A stretch of DNA of 64,000 nucleotides, from contig DCYB01000002.1 of assembly GCA_002331385.1 (NCBI GenBank), positions 222,823 through 286,822 of the forward strand, written 5' to 3'. The DNA is from Comamonadaceae bacterium UBA2121 (lineage in GTDB: Bacteria; Pseudomonadota; Gammaproteobacteria; Burkholderiales; Burkholderiaceae_C). Below, piece by piece: positions 1-9,835 of the stretch. Position 1 is the stretch's first letter. Every line of letters begins with the position of its first letter. The notes below the pieces were generated by a model that did no database searches, had not been told where the DNA came from, and saw only the letters and a program-made list of their open reading frames with translations. The position numbers were made by a program, and so were the translations under genes.

Positions 1-497
1 CAGCGCCAGCGAAGAAGGCTGTAGCCGCCAAGAAGGTAGCACCAGCGAAGAAGGCTGTAGCCGCCAAGAAGGTAGCACCAGCGAAGAAGGCTGTCGCTGC
101 CAAGAAGGTAGCACCGGCAAAGAAGGCTGTCGCCGCCAAGAAGGCAGCACCAGCCAAGAAGGCCGTAGCCGCCAAGAAGGCAGCACCGGCCAAAAAGGCT
201 GTAGCCGCCAAGAAGGCAGCACCAGCAAAGAAGGCTGTCGCCGCCAAGAAGCCAGCAGCGAAGAAGGCTGCGCCCGCCAAGAAGGCCGCTCCTGCTGCCA
301 AAAAGGCTGCGCCTGCCAAGAAGGCTGCTCCTGCTGCCAAGAAGCCTGCGGCCCCAAAGAAGGCTGCTGCCAAGAAGCCTGCCGCCAAAAAGGGCGCGGC
401 CAAACCTGCCGCTGCTGCCCCTGCTGCCGCACCAGCAGCACAAACCACGCTCAACCCCCAGGCAGCGTGGCCCTTCCCTACGGGCGGCAAGCCCTGA
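1..497 (+). CDS. Histone H1-like DNA-binding protein, 3' part (5' end outside window)
   Basis: This reading frame enters from the left edge with its first whole codon at base 3 and ends at TGA 495-497. It encodes a very Ala/Lys/Pro-rich protein built from a repeated 12-residue unit of the form AKKAVAAKKAAP, followed by shorter KKAAPA-type units and a non-repetitive tail ending in WPFPTGGKP. Proteins of this type are the histone H1-like nucleoid proteins of Burkholderiales, which bind DNA non-specifically through Lys-rich tails. The amino terminus and start are not in the window, so total length is unknown. A bidirectional terminator follows. The family call rests on composition and repeat pattern, because such tails have no catalytic motif. 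Confidence 0.85.
   Translation, partial: APAKKAVAAKKVAPAKKAVAAKKVAPAKKAVAAKKVAPAKKAVAAKKAAPAKKAVAAKKAAPAKKAVAAKKAAPAKKAVAAKKPAAKKAAPAKKAAPAAKKAAPAKKAAPAAKKPAAPKKAAAKKPAAKKGAAKPAAAAPAAAPAAQTTLNPQAAWPFPTGGKP
9..257 (+). repeat. 36-bp in-frame tandem repeat inside the H1-like gene
   Basis: Six full 36-base units run from base 9 to 224, followed by a seventh, shortened unit to about 257. Each unit codes for AKKAVAAKK(V/A)AP. Units differ mostly at third positions (GTA/GTC, GCG/GCA/GCC), so the array is held mainly at protein level. Copy number may vary between strains by slippage. Confidence 0.85.
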
Positions 498-543
498 TGG
501 AAGCATCCGGCGCAGCGCATGCTGTTGCCGGAGCTGCACAAAA

Positions 544-579
544 AAAGCCCGGTGCTCACGCTCCGGGCTTTGTTATTTT
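544..579. terminator. Bidirectional intrinsic terminator
   Basis: A perfect 9-bp stem (AAAGCCCGG 544-552 with CCGGGCTTT 563-571) encloses a 10-base loop. It is followed by a T-rich run on the plus strand and by T residues opposite A541-A546 on the minus strand. It lies between the convergent H1-like and PfkB genes and can serve both. Confidence 0.85.
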
Positions 580-627
580 CAGCATGCCAAAAACGGATTA
601 GCGGCGCGCTGTCGCCGCTTCACTCAC

Positions 628-1527
628 TCAGATCTCAGGCGTGAAATCCAGCGTGTAATTTTGCGGACCGCGTTGCGCGATCTTCAGCGCACCCAGGCGA
701 TTGCCCAACTCTGCGCACTTGGCCAATGGCCAGCCACGCTCCAGACCGAACAGCAGCGCACCGCGCCAGGCATCGCCGCAACCGGTCGGATCGACCACTT
801 CTTTCGCTTTCACAGGCGCTACGTGCTGTTGTTGGCCGCTCTCCCAGACCGTACAGCCTTCGCCACCCAGCGTCACCACCATCCCTCGCACCTTGCGTGA
901 GATGTCGGCCTCGCTCCATCCGGTGCGCTCGCACAGCATCTTGCCTTCGTAATCGTTCACGGTCACCCAGGTGGCCAGCTCGATGAAGTGGCGCAGTTCT
1001 TCGCCATTGAACATCGGCAGCCCCTGCCCCGGATCGAATACGAAGGGAATGCCCGCCGCAACGAACTGCTCTGCGTGCTGGAGCATGGCGTCGCGACCAT
1101 CGGGCGCAACGATGCCGACTGCAGCGCCCTGCTCTGCCGTAATCTGATTCAGATGCGCCTGCATCATCGCACCGGGGTGGAATGCCGTGATCTGGTTGTT
1201 GTCGCGATCGGTCATGATCATGGCCTGCGCGGTGTACGTGTCGTCCACTTGTGCCACATGCGCGGTGCTGATGCCCAGGCTCTTCATGCGCTCGAGGTAG
1301 TCACCGCCATCGCGCCCTAAAGCGGCCATGGGCAACGGCTCGCCGCCCAACAGCTTGAGTGCGTAGGCGATGTTGCCCGCGCATCCGCCGAAGTCACGGC
1401 GCAAGCTGGGCACCAGAAACGAGACGTTGAGGATGTGCAATTGCTCAGGCAGGATTTGCTCGGCAAAGCGGCCCTCGAAAGTCATGATAGTGTCGTAGGC
1501 CAAGGAGCCACAGATCAATACGGCCAT
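628..1527 (-). CDS. PfkB-family carbohydrate/nucleoside kinase
   Basis: A 299-residue cytoplasmic kinase of the ribokinase/PfkB superfamily, which phosphorylates a sugar or nucleoside hydroxyl with ATP. The N-terminal GSLAYDTI segment and the FGGCAGNIAYALKLLG substrate-binding block (about residues 46-61) are typical. The C-terminal signature DPTGCGDAW (residues 246-254) holds the catalytic Asp and anion hole, with Cys where most members have Ala. Length is normal for the family. The substrate cannot be read from sequence; adenosine-kinase-like and general sugar-kinase labels are both used for close relatives. The ATG at 1527 is the first good start, 55 bases after the stop of the upstream DUF3426 gene, so the two may be cotranscribed. 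Confidence 0.88.
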   Translation of the reverse strand: MAVLICGSLAYDTIMTFEGRFAEQILPEQLHILNVSFLVPSLRRDFGGCAGNIAYALKLLGGEPLPMAALGRDGGDYLERMKSLGISTAHVAQVDDTYTAQAMIMTDRDNNQITAFHPGAMMQAHLNQITAEQGAAVGIVAPDGRDAMLQHAEQFVAAGIPFVFDPGQGLPMFNGEELRHFIELATWVTVNDYEGKMLCERTGWSEADISRKVRGMVVTLGGEGCTVWESGQQQHVAPVKAKEVVDPTGCGDAWRGALLFGLERGWPLAKCAELGNRLGALKIAQRGPQNYTLDFTPEI

Positions 1528-1582
1528 AGTTCTGCCAATCGCTTGTAGTCAAAAAAGTGAAAAAGGAATAGATCCCGCGTGC

Positions 1583-3415
1583 TCACGGATAGAACGCGAG
1601 CAGCCGGTAGCCCACCACGTGCTGCGCCACTTCCGGCACATGCAGTCGCACTGCCCCGCTCCATTCGCCAGTGGCGGGCAACTCCGACGGAGCGGCGGTA
1701 TCGGCGCGCGTGAGCACACGACGCAGCACGGGTTGGTTCTGCGCATCGGTGAGCGTCAATTCAAGCGCCGGCATTTCCAGCACAGTGGGCGCGCTGCTCT
1801 TGAGCGTGACCAGCAACTGGAACGTATCGGCATCGTCTCGCGTGCGCGTGAATGTGGAGCTGTCGATAGAGATTGCTGCAATCTGGCGCGGTGCGCCAAT
1901 CTCGCAACCCAACGGCATGCACAACTGTTCGATGACGGGGCGCAGCGCGGGATAGGTCGCTGCGAGTCGGTTGCGCTCGGCCACGGCGTATTGCGCAGCC
2001 AGCAGGGCACACAATGCCAACCCGCTCAACACCAGCACGCCGCGCACCGCTGGCCTGCTCCAGAATGCCTTGCGGCGGGCAGCGCGGATAAAGCCGACGT
2101 CGTGCGCGTGATCGCCTGCATTGGGATCTGCATCGGCATCGGCATCGGCGGACATCTCCGGCGCATGCGCAAGCTGGGGTTCTGGCTGAGGCTCTGCGTC
2201 CGTTGCGTCGCTGCGCGCTTCGGCTGCCGACTCTTGCGACACGGTGGGCTTGTCGGCGTCATTTGTATCAGGCACGGCAGCGGCAATGTTGGCAGCGTCC
2301 TCAGACTGCTTTTGCGCAGCTTCTTGCGAAGGTGCGTCGGCCCCTGAGGCGACGTCCGTGGCGACGTCTGTGGTGGCGACGTCTGTGGTGGCGTCATGCA
2401 CAGGGTCAGCCGGCAGATAGTCCGCCGTACCAGAACCCTCCGCGCTGGCCACGTCGCCTTCATGACCGTGCGTGCTCTCGTGCGCCTCGCTTGCCAGCGC
2501 AGGCTCGTGTCGTCCCAGATCATCGGGATGCAAGTGCAATTCCCGAAGCGTGGGCTCGTCCATGAACAGATGCTGACGCGACGCTTCAAACGTCAGTTCA
2601 GGCAGCTCTGAATCTTCCGCATCTTCCGGCTCCGCATCGAGGTCACGGGACGTTGTGCTGGGCGGTGTCACAGGCTCGGCAACCGGCTTGTCCCCTGCCG
2701 GCGGTGCGTGCGACAAGTCCTTATCGACAAAGCCCGGCTCCACCCGCTCGGCGTCCGTGCCGCCCAAGGGCAGCGGAGAAAACGGTGCTGAAGGAGCCGC
2801 CACAAAAGGAGTGGCCACATGGTGTGATGCGTGCGCAGACGTATGGCCGCCGACCGGACTGCCATCCATGTCTGGCGACCAACCAGGGGGCACGACGTTG
2901 GCCTCGCGACGCAATCCGTAGCTGATGTTTTGCGTGAGGCTTTCCGGCAAGCGCACGCTGGGCGCAGGCGGTGCGAAATAGCCAGTCCACGGCGCTGGTT
3001 GCTGGATCGGAACCGCAGACTGTGGCACGGCAAACGTGTCGGGCGCCAACGGCGCCGGTGCGGAAGTGGCCACTTGCGGCGCGTCATCCGCTGCGTGCTC
3101 CTGCGACGGCGCGCGCGCGCGGCCCCAGACTTGGGGGCGCTCCGGCGCTGCGGCAGGCTCAGGCGGTGAAGATGCGGTCGGCCCTGCGGCGCTCCCTGGA
3201 GCATCCGCTTCGGGCGCAGGCGGTGGCTGCATCGGCGCAGGCGCTGGCGCCGTGCGTTTGAGTTGCGGTGCGTTGCCCGACAGCAGCATGTTGACGTTGG
3301 CGTCGAACACTTCCTTGCAGCGGCCGCAGCGCACCCAGCCCCCTGAAATTCTCAGTTGGTCGGCGACAACTCGGAAGCTTGTCTTGCAGGCAGGGCAGCG
3401 CGTTATCTGGCTCAT
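1583..3415 (-). CDS. Zinc-ribbon and DUF3426 domain membrane protein
   Basis: A 610-residue protein with three parts. Residues 1-40 are an MJ0042-type zinc ribbon with cysteine pairs C7/C10 and C30/C33. A long low-complexity, Pro/Ala- then Asp/Glu-rich stretch fills about residues 50-440. A single membrane helix at about 455-475 precedes a DUF3426 domain that runs to the end. Proteins with this order sit beside prmA in many betaproteobacteria and are often called zinc finger-domain proteins; their function is unknown. The topology suggests a cytoplasmic zinc ribbon and a periplasmic C-terminal domain. It lies 79 bases downstream of prmA on the same strand. Confidence 0.85.
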   Translation of the reverse strand: MSQITRCPACKTSFRVVADQLRISGGWVRCGRCKEVFDANVNMLLSGNAPQLKRTAPAPAPMQPPPAPEADAPGSAAGPTASSPPEPAAAPERPQVWGRARAPSQEHAADDAPQVATSAPAPLAPDTFAVPQSAVPIQQPAPWTGYFAPPAPSVRLPESLTQNISYGLRREANVVPPGWSPDMDGSPVGGHTSAHASHHVATPFVAAPSAPFSPLPLGGTDAERVEPGFVDKDLSHAPPAGDKPVAEPVTPPSTTSRDLDAEPEDAEDSELPELTFEASRQHLFMDEPTLRELHLHPDDLGRHEPALASEAHESTHGHEGDVASAEGSGTADYLPADPVHDATTDVATTDVATDVASGADAPSQEAAQKQSEDAANIAAAVPDTNDADKPTVSQESAAEARSDATDAEPQPEPQLAHAPEMSADADADADPNAGDHAHDVGFIRAARRKAFWSRPAVRGVLVLSGLALCALLAAQYAVAERNRLAATYPALRPVIEQLCMPLGCEIGAPRQIAAISIDSSTFTRTRDDADTFQLLVTLKSSAPTVLEMPALELTLTDAQNQPVLRRVLTRADTAAPSELPATGEWSGAVRLHVPEVAQHVVGYRLLAFYP

Positions 3416-3494
3416 CGGCTTCGCATTGTAGGGTGTGCTTCAGACGCAGGCCATGCCTTGCCGCTGCAAGCAGACGCAACAGATCACATTCCGT

Positions 3495-4385
3495 TCAGCG
3501 TTTGGCCGTCATCAGGATCCAGCCATCTTCGCGATCGCTGACTTCCAATGCGACGAACGGCGCATAGGCCGCCTTGAGCTCGTCTTCCTGTCGCTCCAGA
3601 ATGCCTGCCATCACGAGCGATCCGCCCTCGGCCACATGAGAGCAAAGCAGCGGTGCCAACATCTTCAGCGGTGTCGCCAGGATGTTCGCCAGCACCACGT
3701 CGTAGGTGCCGACCGCCTGATCGGGCAAGCCGGCATGGAGCTGCACCTGGTTCGCTGCCGCATTGGCGACGGTGGAGTCCACCGCTGCCTGATCGATGTC
3801 CACGGCCACGATGTCGCGCGCACCGAACTTGGCGGCACCAATCGCTAGGATGCCCGAGCCGCAACCGTAGTCCAGCACGCGCGCAGGCACTACGCCTTGC
3901 GCGGCCTGCCTGGCGATCCAGCGCAGGCACATGCGCGTGGTGGGGTGGGTACCGGTGCCGAACGCCAGCCCCGGGTCCAGCCGGATGCAGTTTCTGGCGG
4001 CGGCTGGCGGCTCGTGCCATGACGGCACGATCCAGAAATCGTCCGTGATGTCGACCGGTGCAAATTGCGATTGCGTGATGCGCACCCAGTCCTGATCTTG
4101 CACTTCCGTCAACGCGACGATGCTGCAGCCTTCAAAGAACTCTTGCACTTGCAGCAAACGTTGTGCGTCTTCGGCTTGCTCGCGCGTCTGGAACAGGGCA
4201 ACCAGACGGCTGCGGTTCCAGCCGCCTTTGGGCGGTGGCATGCCGGGCTCGCCAAACAGCGCCTGTTCGGCATCGGTCTGCGCGTCGGCATCTTCAACGG
4301 AAACGCTCAGCGCATCCAGCGCTTCCAGCGCATCACTCAGATCTTCGACGCGCTCTTCGGGACTCAACAGGGAAAGCTCGTACAT
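3495..4385 (-). CDS. prmA: Ribosomal protein L11 methyltransferase
   Basis: A 296-residue SAM-dependent methyltransferase that trimethylates ribosomal protein L11. The C-terminal Rossmann domain shows motif I as DYGCGSGILAIGAAKFGA (about residues 167-184), an acidic end of strand 2 (VAVDID) and a catalytic-loop motif LANILATPL. The upstream GLAFGTGTHPTT segment is a PrmA hallmark. The N-terminal L11-binding domain is present, and full length matches the family. The gene is separated from accC by a hairpin that looks like an intrinsic terminator, so it may have its own promoter or depend on read-through. Confidence 0.95.
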   Translation of the reverse strand: MYELSLLSPEERVEDLSDALEALDALSVSVEDADAQTDAEQALFGEPGMPPPKGGWNRSRLVALFQTREQAEDAQRLLQVQEFFEGCSIVALTEVQDQDWVRITQSQFAPVDITDDFWIVPSWHEPPAAARNCIRLDPGLAFGTGTHPTTRMCLRWIARQAAQGVVPARVLDYGCGSGILAIGAAKFGARDIVAVDIDQAAVDSTVANAAANQVQLHAGLPDQAVGTYDVVLANILATPLKMLAPLLCSHVAEGGSLVMAGILERQEDELKAAYAPFVALEVSDREDGWILMTAKR

Positions 4386-4410
4386 GATGCGCTGCTCCTA
4401 TTCTTGCAAA

Positions 4411-4446
4411 CAAAACATGCTGGCATCCGGTGGGATGGCCAGCATG
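4411..4446 (-). terminator. Intrinsic terminator-like hairpin after accC
   Basis: CATGCTGGC (4416-4424) pairs perfectly with GCCAGCATG (4438-4446), and an inner ATCC/GGAT extends the stem past one bulged base. On the minus strand the hairpin is followed by TTTTGTTTG. It lies between accC and prmA and probably ends most accBC transcripts. Confidence 0.65.
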
Positions 4447-4494
4447 GTTTCAATGATATCGGCCCGCACTTTGGGAGCGCGGGTGGCGGCTGCT

Positions 4495-5844
<1,350 letters not shown>

Positions 5845-5871
5845 GCTGTCGCTTTATTCCGCTTTGCTCGA

Positions 5872-6345
5872 TTACTCGATCACAAACAGAGATTGACCGT
5901 ACTCAACGGCTTGGCCGTTCTCGGCCAGAACACGGGTCACGGTGCCGGACTTGTCCGCCTCGATTTCATTGAGGATCTTCATGGCCTCGATGATGCACAG
6001 CGTGTCGCCTTCCTTGACCTGGGCGCCGACTTCCACGAAGGGCTTGGCGCCTGGGCTGGCCGCACGGTAGAACGTGCCGACCATGGGCGATTTGACAGAG
6101 TGACCGGACGGTGCGGCAGCGGCGGCAGGCGCTGCACCTTCGGCTGCAGCAGGTGCTGCAGGTGCTGCAGGGGCGGCAACGGCGGCCATCGGCTGCGCCA
6201 TCATCGGGGCAGCAACCACCTGCTGCACGATGGCAGCGCCACCTTTGACAATGCGGACCTTGCCCTCGGCTTCGGTGATCTCGAGTTCGGAGACGTTTGA
6301 CTCGGACACGAGGTCGATGAGGGTCTTAAGTTTTCGCAAATCCAT
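5872..6345 (-). CDS. accB: Biotin carboxyl carrier protein of acetyl-CoA carboxylase
   Basis: 157 residues from the ATG at 6345, which begins MDLRKLKTLIDL like other AccB proteins and has a GGAG ribosome site just upstream. An in-frame upstream start at 6381 would add 12 residues that do not look like AccB. The N-terminal part is followed by an Ala/Pro-rich linker (about residues 45-80) and the biotinyl domain, with the biotin attachment Lys at K123 inside EAMKI. It shuttles carboxybiotin between AccC and the carboxyltransferase. It is first in the accB-accC operon. Confidence 0.96.
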   Translation of the reverse strand: MDLRKLKTLIDLVSESNVSELEITEAEGKVRIVKGGAAIVQQVVAAPMMAQPMAAVAAPAAPAAPAAAEGAAPAAAAAPSGHSVKSPMVGTFYRAASPGAKPFVEVGAQVKEGDTLCIIEAMKILNEIEADKSGTVTRVLAENGQAVEYGQSLFVIE

Positions 6346-6457
6346 GGGAGCTCCAACGGCTAGAAACAGAATGGGGCGCAAATTTACCCTAATTTCAGCC
6401 TACTGCGCCGAACTAAGCGCAAATATCTATAACTTCAGCAGGGGATGGGGCTGACTG

Positions 6458-7042
6458 TTACAACTGGGCGACCCACTGCTGTAGGTCGCGTTCCTTGAGT
6501 TGCCCCATTTTACGCTGCAATATGTTGCCATCTTTCCCGAACATCACCGAAAACGGCAACCCACCTACGTCATTGCCCAGCGCACGCCCAATGTCGGTGC
6601 CGCTCAAACCTGCCAATGCGATGGGAAATTCCAGAGGCATTCGCTCCAGAAATTTGCGCACGGCTGCCGGCTGATCGATAGCCAATCCCAACACTTGTAT
6701 GCCGTTCGCAGAGTGTTGTGCATAAAACTGGTTCAGCAATGGCAGTTCTTCCACACACGGCGGACACCAGGTGGCCCAGAAATTCAGCAACAGCGGGCGC
6801 CCGTGAAACTTGCGCATGGTCAAGGTTGCGCCGTCCAAGGTTTGCATGGAAGCGTTCCAGAATGCGGCCGCGGCCCCGTCTGCGACGTCATGGGGTTGCA
6901 GGCGCCACCAAGCAAAACCCGCACCTGCTGCCGCTGCCGCCACCCCGACGCCCACCTTGAGCCAGGACCTCCGGTTGGCAGGTGCGTGGGGCTCTGGCGT
7001 GGGGCCGGATGGTGGATGATCTGGATCGACCGACGTGGACAT
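6458..7042 (-). CDS. TlpA/ResA-like membrane-anchored thioredoxin
   Basis: 194 residues. A short Pro-rich head is followed by RRSWLK and a hydrophobic, Ala/Gly-rich helix (about residues 29-47), then a thioredoxin-fold domain with active site WCPPC in FWATWCPPCVEELP. The RRSWLK sequence resembles a twin-arginine motif, so the segment could be a Tat signal or a membrane anchor. The domain would lie in the periplasm and reduce or isomerise disulfides, for example in cytochrome c maturation or in maintaining thiol proteins. The GGLPFSVMFG segment supplies the conserved cis-Pro. The specific partner is unknown. Confidence 0.85.
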   Translation of the reverse strand: MSTSVDPDHPPSGPTPEPHAPANRRSWLKVGVGVAAAAAGAGFAWWRLQPHDVADGAAAAFWNASMQTLDGATLTMRKFHGRPLLLNFWATWCPPCVEELPLLNQFYAQHSANGIQVLGLAIDQPAAVRKFLERMPLEFPIALAGLSGTDIGRALGNDVGGLPFSVMFGKDGNILQRKMGQLKERDLQQWVAQL

Positions 7043-7104
7043 AAAAAGAACTTGCTTATTTAGAAATACTGATTTGAGTCAATCAACGCTCGCCATCGGG
7101 ATGC

Positions 7105-7707
7105 TCACGCATCCTCTTCATTGTTGGCAAGCAGTGCGCGAACGGCCGCAATATCGCCGCGTGGCAAACGGCCTCGAGAGTCGGGTTTGAGCGCGCCGCG
7201 CAAATCGTCGAGGTCATAGACCAGCAAATGCACGCCGATATGCTCACCGAGTTCCTGCGACAGGCTGCTGACGCTCAAGGCGTCCACCAACTCCCCCCTG
7301 AACCCGGTCACGGACCGAGGCTCATAATCTACATGATGGTCTATCAAACAGATCTCTGCCGACTTGGAGTCATCGCAAAACATCTGCACGTAAATGTCCG
7401 ATAAGCGTGTGGCAGTGCCGTGCCAGACGGCTCCTGCCAGATAAGGGCGGAACTCGGCCATGCGCTCCATCCACAGGAGCGCCAGTCTGCGCAGCGCGCG
7501 CAACTCGGCGGGCTGGGTGTCGGCGCAGAACAATCCGATGTATTCGCGCACGGCGTCCTCCACCAGATCATTGTCCGGCAGTGGAGTGCGCGCGGGCAGT
7601 CCCAGTTGCTTGACGGCGCGGCGTTTGGCCGGCCCCCACTCCAGGCCCTCCTCCACCACGATGCGCGCGGTGGCGTTGGCAATTTCGGTAGCAAGAGCGT
7701 CACTCAT
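7105..7707 (-). CDS. Conserved protein of unknown function beside mpl
   Basis: I do not recognise a characterised family. From the ATG at 7707 it encodes 200 residues (an upstream in-frame start at 7725 adds six). The N-terminal part is Ala-rich and probably helical (ATARIVVEEGLEWGPAKRRAV), followed by a section rich in aromatic and acidic residues. There is no signal peptide or membrane helix. It is divergent from mpl across about 240 bases that contain a perfect palindrome. Database entries for similar proteins in this position are sometimes labelled as Mur ligase, but no ligase motif (no GxxGKT loop) is present, so that label would be wrong here. Confidence 0.7.
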   Translation of the reverse strand: MSDALATEIANATARIVVEEGLEWGPAKRRAVKQLGLPARTPLPDNDLVEDAVREYIGLFCADTQPAELRALRRLALLWMERMAEFRPYLAGAVWHGTATRLSDIYVQMFCDDSKSAEICLIDHHVDYEPRSVTGFRGELVDALSVSSLSQELGEHIGVHLLVYDLDDLRGALKPDSRGRLPRGDIAAVRALLANNEEDA

Positions 7708-7808
7708 GGCGGCAATCCTGTTCACGATCCGTGATCCAGCAGGCCCAATGGCGTCATTCCCCGGAAATCAACCGCAACCTGCGTGGTCATTGTCGCTCCA
7801 ATGGCAAT

Positions 7809-7824
7809 ACCTGAAATATCAGGT
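7809..7824. promoter_or_regulatory. Perfect palindrome in the mpl divergent intergenic region
   Basis: ACCTGA (7809-7814), spacer AATA, TCAGGT (7819-7824). It sits about 100 bases upstream of the minus-strand gene and about 120 upstream of mpl, a reasonable place for an operator. No regulator is known to fit, so its role is inference. Confidence 0.35.
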
Positions 7825-7930
7825 GACATCTTTCCCATCTCCCGCACGCGCAAACACTCGCAACAGCTACTCATTTCATAGCAGCGATGCCCTGTTGCGG
7901 TTTGATCTGAAACCCGCAGCGCGCAAATCG

Positions 7931-7936
7931 TAGAAT
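7931..7936 (+). promoter_or_regulatory. Candidate -10 box of mpl (TAGAAT)
   Basis: TAGAAT ends 8 bases before the mpl ATG, with a weak TGAAAC at 7908-7913 (17-base spacer) as possible -35. No Shine-Dalgarno sequence precedes the ATG. If this box is used, the mpl message would start at or next to its start codon. Confidence 0.35.
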
Positions 7937-7944
7937 CGATCTCC

Positions 7945-9360
7945 ATGCACATACATATTCTGGGGATTTGCGGCACGTTCATGGGCGGAGTGGCCGCGTT
8001 GGCGCGAGAAGCCGGGCACCGCGTAACGGGATGCGATGCGGGTGTCTATCCACCCATGAGCGACCAACTGCGCGCGCTTGGGATCGATCTGATCGAGGGG
8101 TATGGCGCAGACCAACTTGCCCTACAGCCGGATGTTTTCGTTGTCGGCAATGTGGTGAGTCGGGCGCGACTGCCGGATGGCAGCCCCAAGTTTCCGTTGA
8201 TGGAAGCCATTCTGGACGCCGGTGCGCCGTATATCAGCGGCCCACAATGGCTGGCCGAAAACGTCCTCCAGGGCCGTCACGTGCTGGCGATTGCCGGCAC
8301 CCACGGCAAGACCACGACGACATCCATGCTCGCATGGATTCTGGAGCACGCGGGACTTGCGCCGGGCTTTCTGGTCGGCGGTGTGCCGTTGAATTTTGGC
8401 GTGTCGGCCCGCTTGGGTCGTGCCCCTACCCATGAATGGGGCGCCGCCGAACAAGGCAAGGCCCCGCTGTTCGTGATCGAGGCGGACGAATACGACACCG
8501 CATTCTTCGACAAGCGCAGCAAGTTCGTGCACTACCGTCCGCGCACGGCGGTGCTGAACAATCTAGAGTTCGATCACGCCGACATCTTTGATGATCTTGC
8601 CGCCATTGAGCGCCAATTCCACCATTTGGTACGAACCGTGCCGTCCACCGGGCGTGTCGTCGTGAATGCGCTGGAAGAAAGCCTCACGCGTGTACTGCAC
8701 GCTGGTTGCTGGAGCGAAGTGGCCAGTTTTGGCTCTGCCGTCAGCGATTTCAGCGCCAAGGGCGAGCCTGGCCACTTTGAAGTCATTCACCAAGGCAAAC
8801 CCGTGGCCCATCTGAAGTGGGATCTGAGTGGCGTACACAACCAGCTCAACGCCCTTGCCGCCATTGCAGCGGCCGAGCATGTGGGCGTGTCTCCGGCCCA
8901 AGCCGCCGAGGCGCTGGGCAGCTTCCAGAACGTCAAACGGCGCATGGAATTGCGCGGCACGGAAAATGGCATCACCGTCTACGACGATTTTGCGCACCAC
9001 CCGACGGCGCTGCGCACCACGCTCGATGGTCTGCGCCGCGTGGTGGGCAAGAATGCCCGCATCCTCGCCGCCTTCGAGCCGCGCAGCAACACCATGAAGC
9101 TGGGCACCATGAAGTCGCAATTGCCTTGGGCGCTGGAGACTGCCGACATCTCCTATTGCCACACCACCGGGCTGGACTGGAACGCTGCCGACGCGCTCGC
9201 GCCCTTGGGCGATCGCGCGCACACCGCAGATTCGGTGGATGCACTGGTCGCACAGTTGAAGGCGGAGGCCAAGCCAGGCGACCACATCGTTTGCATGAGC
9301 AATGGCAGCTTCGGCGGCATCCACGCCAAGTTGCTGGAGGCGCTCAAATCCTCGACGTGA
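7945..9360 (+). CDS. mpl: UDP-MurNAc:L-Ala-gamma-D-Glu-meso-DAP ligase (murein recycling)
   Basis: 471 residues. Mpl attaches the recovered tripeptide L-Ala-D-Glu-meso-DAP directly to UDP-MurNAc, recycling cell-wall peptides in the cytoplasm. The protein starts with MHIHILGICGTFMGG, typical of Mpl rather than MurC. It has the Mur ligase P-loop GTHGKTTTT (residues 118-126), the EADEYDTAFFDKRSKF block characteristic of Mpl, and the C-terminal domain motif DDFAHHPTA. Length agrees with the family. It is monocistronic, with a strong bidirectional terminator downstream. Confidence 0.96.
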   Translation: MHIHILGICGTFMGGVAALAREAGHRVTGCDAGVYPPMSDQLRALGIDLIEGYGADQLALQPDVFVVGNVVSRARLPDGSPKFPLMEAILDAGAPYISGPQWLAENVLQGRHVLAIAGTHGKTTTTSMLAWILEHAGLAPGFLVGGVPLNFGVSARLGRAPTHEWGAAEQGKAPLFVIEADEYDTAFFDKRSKFVHYRPRTAVLNNLEFDHADIFDDLAAIERQFHHLVRTVPSTGRVVVNALEESLTRVLHAGCWSEVASFGSAVSDFSAKGEPGHFEVIHQGKPVAHLKWDLSGVHNQLNALAAIAAAEHVGVSPAQAAEALGSFQNVKRRMELRGTENGITVYDDFAHHPTALRTTLDGLRRVVGKNARILAAFEPRSNTMKLGTMKSQLPWALETADISYCHTTGLDWNAADALAPLGDRAHTADSVDALVAQLKAEAKPGDHIVCMSNGSFGGIHAKLLEALKSST

Positions 9361-9384
9361 CCCGATTCACAGCGTTGTAACGTA

Positions 9385-9411
9385 AAAAACGGTGCCCACG
9401 GCACCGTTTTT
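9385..9411. terminator. Bidirectional intrinsic terminator
   Basis: ACGGTGCC (9389-9396) and GGCACCGT (9400-9407) form a perfect stem around the loop CAC, extended by flanking A and T runs that give U tracts in both directions. It separates mpl from the convergent gene at 9430. Confidence 0.9.
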
Positions 9412-9429
9412 CGTTAGAGCAAGCTTGCC

Positions 9430-9741
9430 TCAGTAGGTCACCGCCATGCCGGCGACATCCACGCGAACCGTCTTGCGCTCCAGTGCCGCGCTGGCGGCGC
9501 GGGCGAATTGCTGCGACCACTCCGCATCCGACAGCAGGTTGTTGCCAGCGTTGGCCGCCACGACCAGCACCTTGTCGGCCAGCAACACCTTGCCGCTGGC
9601 ACGCAGGGGTTCGCAATCCAGGCGAACGAATTCACTGTCCAGCCAGCGGCGGGCATCGGCATTGGTCAGGGGCTCGACGCCCTCCAGATCAAAGCGATAT
9701 TCCTGCTGCGGCCCCAGGGTCACGGTAACTTCACTGCGCAT
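9430..9741 (-). CDS. Conserved hypothetical protein, 103 aa
   Basis: A small soluble protein with no signal peptide, membrane helix or recognised motif. It contains a hydrophobic strand-like stretch (KVLLADKVLVVAANAG) and a helical C-terminal half. It lies about 95 bases downstream of aroG on the same strand and ends at the shared terminator, so it may be the last gene of the aroG transcript. Codon use looks like that of its neighbours. Function unknown. Confidence 0.6.
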   Translation of the reverse strand: MRSEVTVTLGPQQEYRFDLEGVEPLTNADARRWLDSEFVRLDCEPLRASGKVLLADKVLVVAANAGNNLLSDAEWSQQFARAASAALERKTVRVDVAGMAVTY

Positions 9742-9835
9742 AAAACTCAGCCCTCTGCAAAATGAACAACGGTGGCGACGCCACGCTCCAAATCACGCAC
9801 TGGAGAATGGGACGCCTTACCTTGCCATTGTGCAA

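Noticed and set aside
1..497. CRISPR array from the regular 36-bp repeats
   Set aside because: The units are contiguous, have no spacers and are in frame as protein repeats.
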